DNA of 64,000 nt from Tritrichomonas musculus (taxonomy: Eukaryota; Parabasalia; Tritrichomonadida; Tritrichomonadidae), in NCBI GenBank assembly GCA_039105265.1, contig JAPFFF010000011.1, positions 1,984,001 to 2,048,000 of the forward strand. The letters run 5' to 3'. Shown piece after piece: positions 1-9,479 of the stretch. Both the position numbers and the translations under genes were made by a program. The first letter of the stretch is position 1. Each line of letters opens with the position of its first letter. The notes under the pieces were generated by a model that worked only from the letters and a program-made list of their open reading frames with translations, did no database searches and had not been told where the DNA came from.

Positions 1-1112
1 AGATAATCTTTTAATTTATTAGAACTTGCATAATCAATATTTGTTAAATCTGTATAATCAGATAAATTAGAATTATCAGATTTAATAAGTATTTCGTCAT
101 TTAATTCTGTAATAATATAACTAAAATTAGCAAACATAGCTAACTTACTTGAAAAAACAGTTTCGTCATTTACACTATTTAATAATTCTTTTGTTTTTGC
201 TACAATATCATCAATTCCAGTTATATTATCAAAACTATATTTAGTATCAGCTTTAAGTATTTCAATATCATTATTTTTATCATTAACTAATTCATTTAAT
301 AAACTTAATGTTGGTATTATTGATGTTGATTCTTTATTAGTTTCATAATGTTCTTTTGTTGATGAAAATTCTAGTTTATCTTGTTTATCATATAATAATT
401 TATCACGTAAATCATAATACATACTCAAACATGATTTCATACTTAATACTTTTTCATCATATGTTTCATCAAAATATGTTAAATTTAATGATTTATATTC
501 ATCTAATCTAAATTCACTATCATATTTTACTATATTGATATTATTCATAACGTGATCTACATATTTATATACAAATTCTCTTGTTAATTTAGCTGATAAT
601 ACGTTTTTATCAAAAGAACGAATGTATATATTTTGTAGAAATGTTTCAATATCATCATTATCTACTGTTTCTGTTTTAACAATCAATTTATTATTATTGT
701 TATATTCAATAAAATCAGAAATAATGTGTATACATAAATTAGCAGATAATACATTAGTATCATTAGCAATTTCACCTATATGTTGAAGAAATGTTGGAGT
801 ATCATTATTATATTCTTTTTCATATGTAAGTATTTCAAGTTTATTATTATTGTTGTTGTTTGATAATGAACTCTTTAATACTAATTCATCATTTTCACCA
901 TAACTTAGATCATTAGTTTTACGATATTCATTTAATGAACTTTTCAATACTAATTCATCATTTTCATTATAACTTAGATCATTAGTTTTACGATACTCAT
1001 TTAAATCAACATCAATAGTAGTATAATTACCATATTTCTTTATGTATTCTATTATTAATTCATCAATAGTATTACAATTTTTATTTTTATTAGCTTGATT
1101 TATTGTAAACAT
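1..1112 (-). CDS. Unknown acidic Polinton protein, runs off the left edge
   Basis: An open frame on the minus strand begins with ATG at 1112 (MFTINQANKN) and stays open to base 1, giving about 370 residues with the C-terminus outside the window. It is rich in Asn, Asp, Lys and Ile. Near residues 37-85 a unit of about 23 residues (LNEYRKTNDLSY...) occurs twice in tandem, matching a 69-bp tandem duplication around 869-1005. I see no recognisable domain. It is divergent from the next gene, with only 37 bases between the two start codons, so they probably share a promoter region. It belongs to element A by position and codon use. Confidence 0.7.
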   Translation of the reverse strand, partial: MFTINQANKNKNCNTIDELIIEYIKKYGNYTTIDVDLNEYRKTNDLSYNENDELVLKSSLNEYRKTNDLSYGENDELVLKSSLSNNNNNNKLEILTYEKEYNNDTPTFLQHIGEIANDTNVLSANLCIHIISDFIEYNNNNKLIVKTETVDNDDIETFLQNIYIRSFDKNVLSAKLTREFVYKYVDHVMNNINIVKYDSEFRLDEYKSLNLTYFDETYDEKVLSMKSCLSMYYDLRDKLLYDKQDKLEFSSTKEHYETNKESTSIIPTLSLLNELVNDKNNDIEILKADTKYSFDNITGIDDIVAKTKELLNSVNDETVFSSKLAMFANFSYIITELNDEILIKSDNSNLSDYTDLTNIDYASSNKLKDY

Positions 1113-1149
1113 TTATCTATTGTTAAACGTTTTTTTATATAATAAACTA

Positions 1150-2643
1150 ATGAATAGAACTTTTACAACTCCTAGTAAAGAATATCAAAAACAACATAAT
1201 AAAAACAAGTTATCTTCTTTGTATGATGATTCTGATGAAAATAATGATAATAATAATAATAATGAAGCTGAAGTAGTTGAAGATGAAAGTCTTGAACAAT
1301 ATAGAAATCTATTAACTAGTAAAGAAGAACCTGTTTCTGGTACTGAATTTGATGTTCAAGAATATCTTAAAAGTTTGGGTAAAGTAACAAGAGTCGGTAA
1401 AAGAGCAGAAAAAACATTTGAAAATTCTGAGAATACGATGAATGATTTATACATTTTCAAGAATAAAGAAGGAGTTGATTTATCTAAATATAGAGAAGCT
1501 TTATTTGATATCATCATAAACGGTAACTATAGAATCAAGTTTTCACCAAAATGTGCTACACGTGATGGTGCAGAATTATATTGTAAGAAGAAGTTTGATA
1601 AATCAGGTTATCCATTATATAGATTAATACCAACTCGTTCTGATACGACAGATCCATTTAATAACCCTATTTGTGATTTAAACGGTGATAAAGTTGAAGA
1701 TATTGTTATTGTTGATAGATTAGGTAGACCTGTTATAATTAATGGTTTCAAATTAGTTAAATCAGATCCGTATAAAAAAATATGGCAAACTGAAAGAATC
1801 AAAAATAAGGGTAAGATAGAACCTTTTGAAATTTGGATGAGAAAATTAACTAATTCTGCTAAAACATGGACATATACAAATGATGAATGGAATAATGGTA
1901 AATTTAAACTAGATGTTGAAAATTATGATAAAGATATGCAAAATGCAGTTAAAGCATATGAAGAAGTTGGATTATCTAAACCTAGAATAAGTTCAAAATT
2001 AACAGCAAGAGGATTATGGGCTTCAATATTCTCAAAAATATGGCAGATTGCATTATTTAATATGTTTAAAGATACTGAACATGTTGCATTTAGCAGATTA
2101 GAACCATTAAAAACATTGTTCAGTTATTTCAAAGTTTGTAATGCTTTATTTGTTCTAATGTTTGAAATTAAAGCTATGGCCAAAAATAATTGTGAAAGTG
2201 ATTGGAAAAAGTGGTTACAATTTAAACGAGATAATAGTAAGAAAGTAAATGCTGATTTAGGTATAGCTATTCAAACATTTTATAATGAACATATGAAATC
2301 TACTATACCAATTGATAAAGATTATATAGAACCTGGTACAGAAATAAGAGATGAAGAATTAAATACTATGATTGATAATACTCATGCTATTGTGTTTACA
2401 CATGGTTTATCATTTAGTGATGAAAATTTTGAAGCTTTTGCTAATTTAGCTGATGATATACGAAATAATAAATTAACTAAAGAATTTATAAAAGAATTAA
2501 GAGAATCATTTTGTGATAGTATTGATACTTTCATTAATAATCAAGTAGGTGGTAATTATATTATAACTAAGAAATTATATAAGATAAAGAAAGATGAATT
2601 TGCTAATCAAACATATATTACAAAAAGAACTAAAAAAGTATAA
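1150..2643 (+). CDS. Unknown Polinton protein with EF-hand-like loop
   Basis: 497 residues from the first in-frame ATG at 1150. The N-terminus (residues 1-50) is polar and acidic with a poly-Asn run. Around residues 175-190 it reads CDLNGDKVEDIVIVDRLGRP, which fits the spacing of a calcium-binding D-x-N-x-D-x-x-x-D loop as in FG-GAP or dockerin repeats. The second half is mostly helical in character. The C-terminus is basic (TKRTKKV). Virion or replication role unknown. It is the first gene rightward of a divergent start pair. Function is not recognised; Polinton membership follows from context. Confidence 0.7.
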   Translation: MNRTFTTPSKEYQKQHNKNKLSSLYDDSDENNDNNNNNEAEVVEDESLEQYRNLLTSKEEPVSGTEFDVQEYLKSLGKVTRVGKRAEKTFENSENTMNDLYIFKNKEGVDLSKYREALFDIIINGNYRIKFSPKCATRDGAELYCKKKFDKSGYPLYRLIPTRSDTTDPFNNPICDLNGDKVEDIVIVDRLGRPVIINGFKLVKSDPYKKIWQTERIKNKGKIEPFEIWMRKLTNSAKTWTYTNDEWNNGKFKLDVENYDKDMQNAVKAYEEVGLSKPRISSKLTARGLWASIFSKIWQIALFNMFKDTEHVAFSRLEPLKTLFSYFKVCNALFVLMFEIKAMAKNNCESDWKKWLQFKRDNSKKVNADLGIAIQTFYNEHMKSTIPIDKDYIEPGTEIRDEELNTMIDNTHAIVFTHGLSFSDENFEAFANLADDIRNNKLTKEFIKELRESFCDSIDTFINNQVGGNYIITKKLYKIKKDEFANQTYITKRTKKV

Positions 2644-2667
2644 AAATAATATAGTCGTTATGTGATT

Positions 2668-3066
2668 TTATATAGGTTTAAATTTAGGAATTGAAAAATT
2701 GTTATTGTTATTATTTAAATCACTAAGCATAGTTGGATAATTCGGTAATATTTTTTTTGGTCTTACTTCATTAAGTGTATTTCGATTAGTGTTTGTTTTT
2801 ATTTTTGGTCTTACTTCATCATTATCATTTGAAGTTTGTTGTAATATTAATGTTGGAATTTTAGGTTTATTTCGTGAAGTAGTATGTGATCCTAAACTTA
2901 ATATAGGACTTGTTACTGCTTGTTTAAATACGTTAATAATTGGAAAACCTCTTCTATTATAATGATCTAAATAATATTGAAATGAGTATTTATTAGTTTC
3001 TTCATCTTTATTTCTTAATCTAACTTTATTCCATGATTTTAAGAATTCTTCTTTTTCAAAACCCAT
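2668..3066 (-). CDS. Unknown Polinton reading frame
   Basis: 132 residues from ATG 3066, convergent with the preceding plus-strand gene (24 bases between stops). The N-terminal part is charged (KEEFLKSWNKVRLRNKDEE), the middle holds a TTSR tract that coincides with one copy of the dispersed palindromic motif, and two NEVRPK repeats follow. The C-terminus is Asn-rich. No domain recognised. It lies in the minus-strand cluster of element A that also holds the integrase and capsid genes. Confidence 0.45.
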   Translation of the reverse strand: MGFEKEEFLKSWNKVRLRNKDEETNKYSFQYYLDHYNRRGFPIINVFKQAVTSPILSLGSHTTSRNKPKIPTLILQQTSNDNDEVRPKIKTNTNRNTLNEVRPKKILPNYPTMLSDLNNNNNNFSIPKFKPI

Positions 3067-3303
3067 AAATATATAAATAGGAGTAGGTTCTTTTGTTTTT
3101 ATTATATTACCGTTAATATCAGTACTAAAACAATAATTTTTAGTATCATAGTTGTCATATTCATTATTGTATTCTTTATAAAGTATTATATATGATTCAT
3201 TGATATTTCTGAATTCTTTTTCTATAAATACTAAAGTACTATTTTCTTTATCTGTATTATCAATTACTAACTTATATTTAGTTATTAAGCTTTTATCAAC
3301 TAC

Positions 3304-3618
3304 TTATTTATCATTTATCAAATTCTGTTCATCTTTAGTATCAACAACATCAGGTAAGTGTATTAATAGTTCTTCATTAACTACATCACGAGAATTAGTA
3401 GTATTATCATCATTATCATTATCTTCTTCTTCAGTATTAAGTCCAATACTATATGATTTTGTGGTTATTATATACAAATCTCTATAATTACTACTTAAAT
3501 ACAAATTAACAGTAATTAAATCTGTTTCATCATAAAATACTAATTTATTAGTTTCATTAATAACAAAAGCTTCTTTATCATTAACATTTCTATCTTGTAT
3601 AGGAGTTAATACACTCAT
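3304..3618 (-). CDS. Unknown Polinton reading frame, acidic
   Basis: 104 residues from ATG 3618 (MSVLTPIQDRNVND). The first 60 residues look beta-rich (KLVFYDETDLITVNLYLSSN), followed by a strongly acidic linker (EEEDNDNDDN) and another copy of the SR-VV tract encoded by the dispersed palindromic motif. I recognise no domain. Minus-strand cluster of element A, 57 bases from the next minus-strand gene upstream. Confidence 0.4.
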   Translation of the reverse strand: MSVLTPIQDRNVNDKEAFVINETNKLVFYDETDLITVNLYLSSNYRDLYIITTKSYSIGLNTEEEDNDNDDNTTNSRDVVNEELLIHLPDVVDTKDEQNLINDK

Positions 3619-3674
3619 TTCATTATATTAAAAAGAATCAATAATTAATGACTGTTTCAATTAATAATTGAAAG

Positions 3675-4091
3675 TCAATATATCAATAAACAACTTAATA
3701 CAAAAGCAGAAGGTTCTATCTTATTACCGTATAAATCTGTAAACCATATTTTATAATCTCGTTTTGAAGTACTAAAGAATTCGTATTTTCTATATTTTGT
3801 TTGTCGTTTATTAGCTAACATTATGAAGCTATCACAATAATTATCAATTTGAACTAAATCAGAATGAACCATTAAATCACCAACTATAAAATCTTTAACA
3901 ATAGCACCTACATATTGAACAACGATATATTTTTTGTTCTTACTTGATACAAATTCTAATGGTAGTCTAAATTCAGTATTTTGAGTATGAAAGTATCGTT
4001 TTGTTATTGGTTGTACTATTTTGCTAAGTTGAGGTTGTTTTTGCGTTCTCTGAGTATCTAACGAAGGTTTCTGTTTTTGTTGATTTATCAT
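3675..4091 (-). CDS. Candidate Polinton minor capsid (single jelly-roll) protein
   Basis: 138 residues from ATG 4091. The first 30 are Gln/Lys/Pro-rich and look disordered. Residues 35-138 are made of short beta-strand-like segments and end with KIWFTDLYGNKIEPSAF and a hydrophobic tail (VLSCLLIY). A WF-x-D-x-x-G-x-x-I pattern close to the C-terminus is common in small capsid proteins of adeno-like and Polinton lineages, which is why I suggest a penton or minor capsid role; the fold is inferred, not shown. It sits directly downstream of the integrase on the same strand. An unknown small structural protein is the alternative. Confidence 0.4.
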   Translation of the reverse strand: MINQQKQKPSLDTQRTQKQPQLSKIVQPITKRYFHTQNTEFRLPLEFVSSKNKKYIVVQYVGAIVKDFIVGDLMVHSDLVQIDNYCDSFIMLANKRQTKYRKYEFFSTSKRDYKIWFTDLYGNKIEPSAFVLSCLLIY

Positions 4092-4178
4092 TTTAATTGT
4101 AAAATAACTTGTTTTTGTTGATTTGTTTTGATTGTTTTGTTGAATAAAATCATTAAAAAGTGAAGAAGTGAAATCTCA

Positions 4179-5657
4179 CTATATTTTTGTCACTTTTAAT
4201 ACAAAATAACTTCTATAATCATTATTTAAATCATCAATATTATTACACACAAATTTAGTATATATTATAGGTACTTCAATAATAGCTTTTTCATTATCGG
4301 TTTTCGGTTTTCTACCTATATTAGAAGTATTATAAAGTGTTAGTCTATTATTTTTGTCTTTATTGAATGTTTTATAATTATTCAACAATTTACATATTAC
4401 ATTACCGTTTTCATACTTTATAAATTGTGCGATTTCATTAAATACTCTTCTTCTTTTTTCATGTTTCTTTTGTGTTTTATCTAATTCAAGATGAACTAAT
4501 ATGATGTTCCCCAATTTATAACTTAATAATCCTTTTAATCTCTGTTCTTCTTTTATATCTTGTAATTTCAATTTCATCTTTCTAATATATCTCCATTCTA
4601 AATCAGGATTAATCTGAACTTGAAAAGGAGTATAATATATGTATTTTGTTTGTTTTGTTAAACCTTTATCATAGAATTCAGAACTATCATAATCATAATT
4701 CTTAAACCTTAATGATATATGTGGAGTATTATTATAATAATCTATCATTTGTCTCATTAAATTGTAATCTGCTAATCTTCTATTATCTAAACCAAATGCG
4801 TTTCGTATAGTTCTAATAACAGAATCAACAGTTTTATGTGATAAAGTATATGGTGAAGAATTAATAACTAACTTAATTGAATAGAAATCATTAATATGAT
4901 TATGTTTATCATTATACAAATTGAAATCTTTATATAGTTTACGTAAATAAGTGTGTAATTGATAGTTTATTTTGATATATTTTTTCAATACTTTTTTATT
5001 ATGATTCTTTATTAAATCATCTATTATTTGATCTCTATTTGTTTGTCCTCTATAATTAGCATCTTTTAATGTTTGATTTATATCTGATATTATTATTCTT
5101 TTATTGCTAGTTTCAATAACTAAATTATTATTATACATAGTCTTAAATGAAGATTCACCATCACATTTAAAAGTATCAAATTCAAAATCAAAGTACTTAT
5201 TCATTATTCTAAATAGCGCATTTTGTATATTAATTATGTTCTTAATTGAATTCTTTTGATCAACTACTTCACGAGAGCTCATAGTAACTTCTTCATCAAT
5301 TATCTCTTTTCTAATACTCTTATTTTCTACTACTTCACGAGAGCTCGTAGTGACTTCATAAATAAGAGGTTCTATAATAAGAAATCTTGTATTTACATTA
5401 ATTAATACTAAATATGTTTGTTTTATTGATTCAAGTTGAGAATTATAATAACTTACAAACATTAAATCTATTTCCCAACATCCTCTTTCATTTGAAAAGT
5501 TAGGTTTTGACATTTTTTTACATGTTTTTAATCGATAATCAGGTATATAAGGTTCTTTCTCAATATTAGAAACATATTTATATTTTGATTTGAATGGATA
5601 TTTAAGTAATGAAGAGTATTCTTTGTCATATATTTTAATTGTTTTTCGATTTGTCAT
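4179..5657 (-). CDS. Polinton retrovirus-like (rve) integrase
   Basis: 492 residues from ATG 5657. The catalytic core is recognisable: GCWEIDLMFVSYYNS near residues 58-72, DTFKCDGESSFKT near 160-172, then after a long insertion the HKTVDSVIRTIRN and YYNNTPH segments near 277-320, as in Polinton and retroviral integrases. The C-terminus (residues 380-490) is a basic, beta-rich domain that could resemble the chromodomain or SH3-like tail of other Polinton integrases. Two TSREVV tracts at residues 102-135 come from copies of the dispersed palindromic motif inside the gene. The enzyme would insert the element and create 5-6 bp target duplications. Confidence 0.78.
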   Translation of the reverse strand: MTNRKTIKIYDKEYSSLLKYPFKSKYKYVSNIEKEPYIPDYRLKTCKKMSKPNFSNERGCWEIDLMFVSYYNSQLESIKQTYLVLINVNTRFLIIEPLIYEVTTSSREVVENKSIRKEIIDEEVTMSSREVVDQKNSIKNIINIQNALFRIMNKYFDFEFDTFKCDGESSFKTMYNNNLVIETSNKRIIISDINQTLKDANYRGQTNRDQIIDDLIKNHNKKVLKKYIKINYQLHTYLRKLYKDFNLYNDKHNHINDFYSIKLVINSSPYTLSHKTVDSVIRTIRNAFGLDNRRLADYNLMRQMIDYYNNTPHISLRFKNYDYDSSEFYDKGLTKQTKYIYYTPFQVQINPDLEWRYIRKMKLKLQDIKEEQRLKGLLSYKLGNIILVHLELDKTQKKHEKRRRVFNEIAQFIKYENGNVICKLLNNYKTFNKDKNNRLTLYNTSNIGRKPKTDNEKAIIEVPIIYTKFVCNNIDDLNNDYRSYFVLKVTKI

Positions 5658-5751
5658 TTTAGCTAAAAAAAACTATATCAATTACTACTTTGCGAGAGCT
5701 TATATCAACTATCATTTATCAACTTCAACTACTTCGCGAACTATTATCTGT

Positions 5752-7608
5752 TTATTCATTAACTTGACTATTAATAGGAGTTTCATCATCAACATATTCA
5801 AGTCCATTTAATGAAAGTTTGAAATAAGTATCTCTAGTTAATATAAGCTGAACTGGAGGAGGATGAATAGTACATTCTTCATTAACATTATAATAAGTAT
5901 CATTAGAACCAGTATATATAGGTTGTCCATTTACTTGAACTTGAATATTTCCAAATCCACCATCTAATCCATCATAACAGTAACCAGCACTAGCTCTTTC
6001 AGTTTGAATATTAAATACAAAACTTGTTGAATCTGATAATGTATTATGATATCTTGAACCTTCATTATCATTTTTCGGCATTGTCATACTATCTTCAAAT
6101 TCTTTTGTACATTGTAATGTGATAGCGTCTAAATCCCCGGCAGTTAGTTGATTTTCAAAGAATCTAGCGCCAATTGTATCAACGTTCTCATCTGGGTAGT
6201 TTTTTCCGCCTATGTTTAAATAACAGTTTTGATATATAGGATTTTCAAAAACAGTTAAATCATTATGATGTTTTGGGAACAATAACGACATTGATGTTAC
6301 ATTAATTAAAGGTATATTTAGTGTTGATTTTATCCCATTTGAAGCAGCTGCTATCGGAAAAGCATGATAATCTATTTTTTGTGATGGAATAATTAGACCT
6401 TCTCTTAATATATTTTCAATTGCTGATCTTGTTGATTCACAAACACCAAAACCTTGCATATTAGATTTACATAATGTTACTGTTAATTGATTACAACTTA
6501 ATACTGCTTTTTGTGATGAATATTTAATTTTAGAACTTTCTTCAATAATATCGATAGTATAATATGATTCTATTTCTATTCCATTATCAGGATTATGTTT
6601 AGCAATTTCTCGTAAATCAGTAGTAGGTTTCTTAATACCGAATCTTTCATATTCTTCATCTGTGAATTCGAAAGTGAGCTCAATAGGATCTGAATTAATT
6701 GCAGTACCATGTTCAGCACAAATATTATATTTAATAGTTGTAGAATGATCAAATGTACCCGGTATTAGAGCTTCATTATTAATTTGTGTGAATTGTCGTT
6801 TTAATTTACCTTTTGCTTTAATCTCTCTTAATTGATCAAGTTGTTTCATTGTTATCTTATCATCATCTTCTAAAAATGCTTTAACTTCTGCTACTGTATG
6901 AGGGTCTAATACAGCCCAAACTAATCCAGAATCTGTAACTTGAAATCTTATTGATAAATCTCCAATTATTCCGTTAGGGAATAAATCAAAAGCTTGAAGA
7001 GCTAAAAGATCATCAAAAGGAAGATTAAGATCAAATTCTACTTGTGTTTTTCCGTTTTCTTTGAAATCATTCAAGTTAACATAAGCTCCTGCTATAGTTT
7101 GTGAATAAGATGATACGTTCTCCCACAAGCTATGTACAAATCTTCTTCTCTTCTTTTCTGTTTCTGGTTTTAATGTTGAATATAAAAATCCTTCTCTAAC
7201 ACACTCATTTTGTTGATAACCGACATTAACATTATTATGAAGAATTTCAAGTCTATCTAATAATTGATTTGATGATTTGAAACCAACAAATATCTTATAT
7301 AAATTATCAGAATCTTCAATAGTTCTAAGTTTAGATAAATCAGTATTTAATTGTAAATCTAATCTAATATGAAATGTTAAGAATCCTTTATCAACATCAC
7401 TTATAAAATGATCAGGATGAGTTAAGCTAATTTGTGAATATTGACCTTTTGTGTAAGGAGCTGGTTGATCATGAGAATCTACAGTTCTAAATGAAAATGA
7501 TCTTGTACCATCATTAACATTAATCATTTCTCTCATTTTATTAAATGTATTAAGTACGTTTCCAGCTTCTATTTTTAAATTATGTGCTCTTTCGTTACGA
7601 TATAACAT
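5752..7608 (-). CDS. Probable Polinton major capsid protein
   Basis: 618 residues from ATG 7608, the right size for the double jelly-roll major capsid protein of Polintons. It is rich in beta-strand-like stretches, with segments such as DKGFLTFHIRLDLQL (about 75-90), LDRLEILHNNVNVGYQQ (about 117-135) and NLPFDDLLALQAFDLFPNG (about 195-215), and a C-terminal half (about 480-618) that could be the second barrel (GGKNYPDENVDTIGARFFEN). The motif-level match is to my memory of the family, and a structure prediction would settle it. It is divergent from the small amphipathic-protein gene (50 bases apart), a virion-gene neighbourhood. Confidence 0.65.
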   Translation of the reverse strand: MLYRNERAHNLKIEAGNVLNTFNKMREMINVNDGTRSFSFRTVDSHDQPAPYTKGQYSQISLTHPDHFISDVDKGFLTFHIRLDLQLNTDLSKLRTIEDSDNLYKIFVGFKSSNQLLDRLEILHNNVNVGYQQNECVREGFLYSTLKPETEKKRRRFVHSLWENVSSYSQTIAGAYVNLNDFKENGKTQVEFDLNLPFDDLLALQAFDLFPNGIIGDLSIRFQVTDSGLVWAVLDPHTVAEVKAFLEDDDKITMKQLDQLREIKAKGKLKRQFTQINNEALIPGTFDHSTTIKYNICAEHGTAINSDPIELTFEFTDEEYERFGIKKPTTDLREIAKHNPDNGIEIESYYTIDIIEESSKIKYSSQKAVLSCNQLTVTLCKSNMQGFGVCESTRSAIENILREGLIIPSQKIDYHAFPIAAASNGIKSTLNIPLINVTSMSLLFPKHHNDLTVFENPIYQNCYLNIGGKNYPDENVDTIGARFFENQLTAGDLDAITLQCTKEFEDSMTMPKNDNEGSRYHNTLSDSTSFVFNIQTERASAGYCYDGLDGGFGNIQVQVNGQPIYTGSNDTYYNVNEECTIHPPPVQLILTRDTYFKLSLNGLEYVDDETPINSQVNE

Positions 7609-7657
7609 TTAGATTATAAAAAAAGTATTGTTCTTACTCTTTTTTCATTTAATAAAA

Positions 7658-7927
7658 ATGGGAATTGGTATATTTAAGAAAATGAAGAATCTATTTAGCA
7701 AAGTAGGAAATACTGTAAAAAATATAGCTACTAAAGTAGTTGAAAACATACCGAAAGTTGTTGATACAGGAAGAAAGATAATAGATAAGATTAAACCTAT
7801 TACATCTTATATACCGGGTGTTGGTCAAGTTGTAGATACTATTGATAAAGGTTTAAATATGGCTGATAATGTTAGTAAAATAGGTAGATCTCTTGTTAAT
7901 AATAAAGGTGAAATCAGTTATAAGTAG
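7658..7927 (+). CDS. Small amphipathic virion-type protein (pVI-like)
   Basis: 89 residues from ATG 7658 (MGIGIFKKMKNLFSKVGNTV); an upstream in-frame extension has no ATG. It consists of amphipathic helices, hydrophobic and Lys-rich, with a central Gly/Pro turn (SYIPGVGQVVDTIDKG). Small proteins of this style accompany capsid genes in adeno-like viruses and Polintons and may be membrane-active, like adenovirus pVI; that role is inference. It is divergent from the major capsid gene. Seen directly: length, composition, position. Confidence 0.55.
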   Translation: MGIGIFKKMKNLFSKVGNTVKNIATKVVENIPKVVDTGRKIIDKIKPITSYIPGVGQVVDTIDKGLNMADNVSKIGRSLVNNKGEISYK

Positions 7928-7990
7928 TTAAATCAAAACAAATAAAATAAATAGTAATAAATGTATTTAAATCAGTTTAATTATTAATAA

Positions 7991-8368
7991 ATGGAATTGA
8001 AAGTTATTAATGAAATTGTTGATGAAATAAAAAACTTTAAATCAATAGAAGAATTCAATATGTACTATCAAAAACATAAAGATGATATTGATAACAAAAC
8101 AACACAATATCTAAATAAAGTATACAAAATTGTTACTAATGATGGTTCTGAATATAGAATAACAAAGAAGAATTGTTCTAAATTAGACGGAAAAATAAAA
8201 GGTGGTGATATATATCTAAGAAAGGTTAATAATAATGATAAAAACATTAAAGAACTTGAAAATGATATAATTAAAGCTGATATTGAACAACTAAAGCTAA
8301 AAATAACAGAACTAACTTCAACAATTAATCAAATTGTACATACTATAAATCAATTATCAAATAATTAA
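7991..8368 (+). CDS. Unknown Polinton protein with C-terminal coiled coil
   Basis: 125 residues from ATG 7991. Residues 1-45 look helical (IEEFNMYYQKHKDDIDNK), residues 46-85 have a short beta-like YRITKKN...IYLRKV segment, and residues 90-125 have heptad spacing (IEQLKLKITELTSTINQIVH) typical of a coiled coil. No known domain. Its end overlaps by four bases the end of the convergent small gene on the minus strand. Confidence 0.6.
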   Translation: MELKVINEIVDEIKNFKSIEEFNMYYQKHKDDIDNKTTQYLNKVYKIVTNDGSEYRITKKNCSKLDGKIKGGDIYLRKVNNNDKNIKELENDIIKADIEQLKLKITELTSTINQIVHTINQLSNN

Positions 8369-8598
8369 ATCTTAGAATTATTAGGTACTACAGAATGATT
8401 TAAAGTGTAAGTATGATAGTTCATTTTTTTTGTCGTTATTTGTGCTTTTTCATGATTAATAGAACCTTTCAAATTATATTTCTTAATAATTGGACTTGAA
8501 TTAATTCTAGTTCTTTCTTTTTGCATTTGTAATCTAAGTCTTTCATAATAATTCATTTTATTTGAATCTCGTAACGTACGTCTTTGTTCAAAACTCAT
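8365..8598 (-). CDS. Small basic Polinton protein
   Basis: 77 residues from ATG 8598, strongly basic (about 15 Lys/Arg, runs such as EQRRTLRDSNK and RLRLQMQKERTR), otherwise Asn- and Ser-rich. No domain recognised; a nucleic-acid-binding or core role would fit the charge but is speculation. It is divergent from the next plus-strand gene with only 15 bases between start codons. Confidence 0.5.
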   Translation of the reverse strand: MSFEQRRTLRDSNKMNYYERLRLQMQKERTRINSSPIIKKYNLKGSINHEKAQITTKKMNYHTYTLNHSVVPNNSKI

Positions 8599-8613
8599 TT
8601 TTATAGTAAATAA

Positions 8614-8844
8614 ATGACTGAGTTAAGTAATTATAAGAGTGAGATTCCAGAATTGAAAAGAATAAAAAGATGTTTAAAAGAAAGATGTTATGATACAAAA
8701 CAACATTTAAATAATATCAAAACAGGAATGTTAGGTTCTAATGGTTTAGCAATACGAGAAAGCTTAATTGAAGATATAAATTCATTAAAAGATAAAGTAG
8801 CAAAACTAGAAACTGAATTGAAAGAATTAACAGATAATCAATAA
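8614..8844 (+). CDS. Small coiled-coil Polinton protein
   Basis: 76 residues from ATG 8614. The N-terminal half is basic and Cys-containing (KRIKRCLKERCYDTKQHLNN) and the C-terminal half is a clear coiled coil (INSLKDKVAKLETELKELT). Function unknown. It ends two bases before the next start codon, in the plus-strand run leading to the packaging ATPase. Confidence 0.55.
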   Translation: MTELSNYKSEIPELKRIKRCLKERCYDTKQHLNNIKTGMLGSNGLAIRESLIEDINSLKDKVAKLETELKELTDNQ

Positions 8845-8846
8845 AC

Positions 8847-9434
8847 ATGTTTAATATAACTAAAATGTCAAAAGTATTACATAAAGCTAGAATATTAAGT
8901 TCTGAAAATGATAGTAGTTGTAAACAAGAACAAAACACTAATGTTAACATAAAAATAAAACCATCTTCTAATGTGAATTATCCTAATATTCCGCCTATAC
9001 AACCTTATAATACAAATCAAGAACAACAATTACAACAAGATCCTTTAACAAGAAACATAAATTTTACTCAACTTTCGGACAATTCACAATTAGCATATCA
9101 ACAACAAATAAACAATTCATTAGAAATAAGAAATAAATTTTTAGAAACATTATTAAGTATTTATGAATTAAATCCTTTACGAATCAATAATTATCTTGTT
9201 TGTCATTATAATTCATTAATGGAGCTTATCAAAATACTAACACAAGCTGATAAAGTTGAGCTTGTTATTGATGAAGAAAAAGGATGTTCTTCATGTATAT
9301 CAAATACTAAATATATGAATATTCAAAGAATACTAGTTACTAAAGATGATAAAACTCTAGATCTCAAAATAGGTTATAATGAAACATATGCTCAATTAAT
9401 AAGATATGGAATTAGTTTGAAAATGTGTATTTAA
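8847..9434 (+). CDS. Unknown Polinton protein
   Basis: 195 residues from ATG 8847; a second ATG at 8865 (MSKVLHKARI) is also possible. Residues 20-90 are low-complexity and rich in Asn, Gln and Pro. Residues 95-195 look like a folded helical then beta segment with a CSSC pair near residue 148, which could bind metal or form a disulfide. No family recognised. Plus-strand group upstream of the ATPase. Confidence 0.55.
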   Translation: MFNITKMSKVLHKARILSSENDSSCKQEQNTNVNIKIKPSSNVNYPNIPPIQPYNTNQEQQLQQDPLTRNINFTQLSDNSQLAYQQQINNSLEIRNKFLETLLSIYELNPLRINNYLVCHYNSLMELIKILTQADKVELVIDEEKGCSSCISNTKYMNIQRILVTKDDKTLDLKIGYNETYAQLIRYGISLKMCI

Positions 9435-9479
9435 AGTTGATAAATGTTATTGTTTTATTTTTGTTTTTAGATTATTTAA

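Larger units (their letters stand above)
2871..5750. repeat. Dispersed palindromic motif of element A (about 6 copies)
   Basis: A short unit, best seen as ACTACTTCACGAGAGCTC followed by RTAGT, occurs at about 2871-2891 (reverse), 3379-3401, 5263-5285, 5328-5352, 5684-5705 and 5728-5745. It can form a small hairpin (ACTAC pairs with GTAGT; GAGCTC is itself a palindrome). Copies lie both in coding sequence, where they give TTSREVV-like peptides, and in the gap between integrase and capsid genes. Confidence 0.6.
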
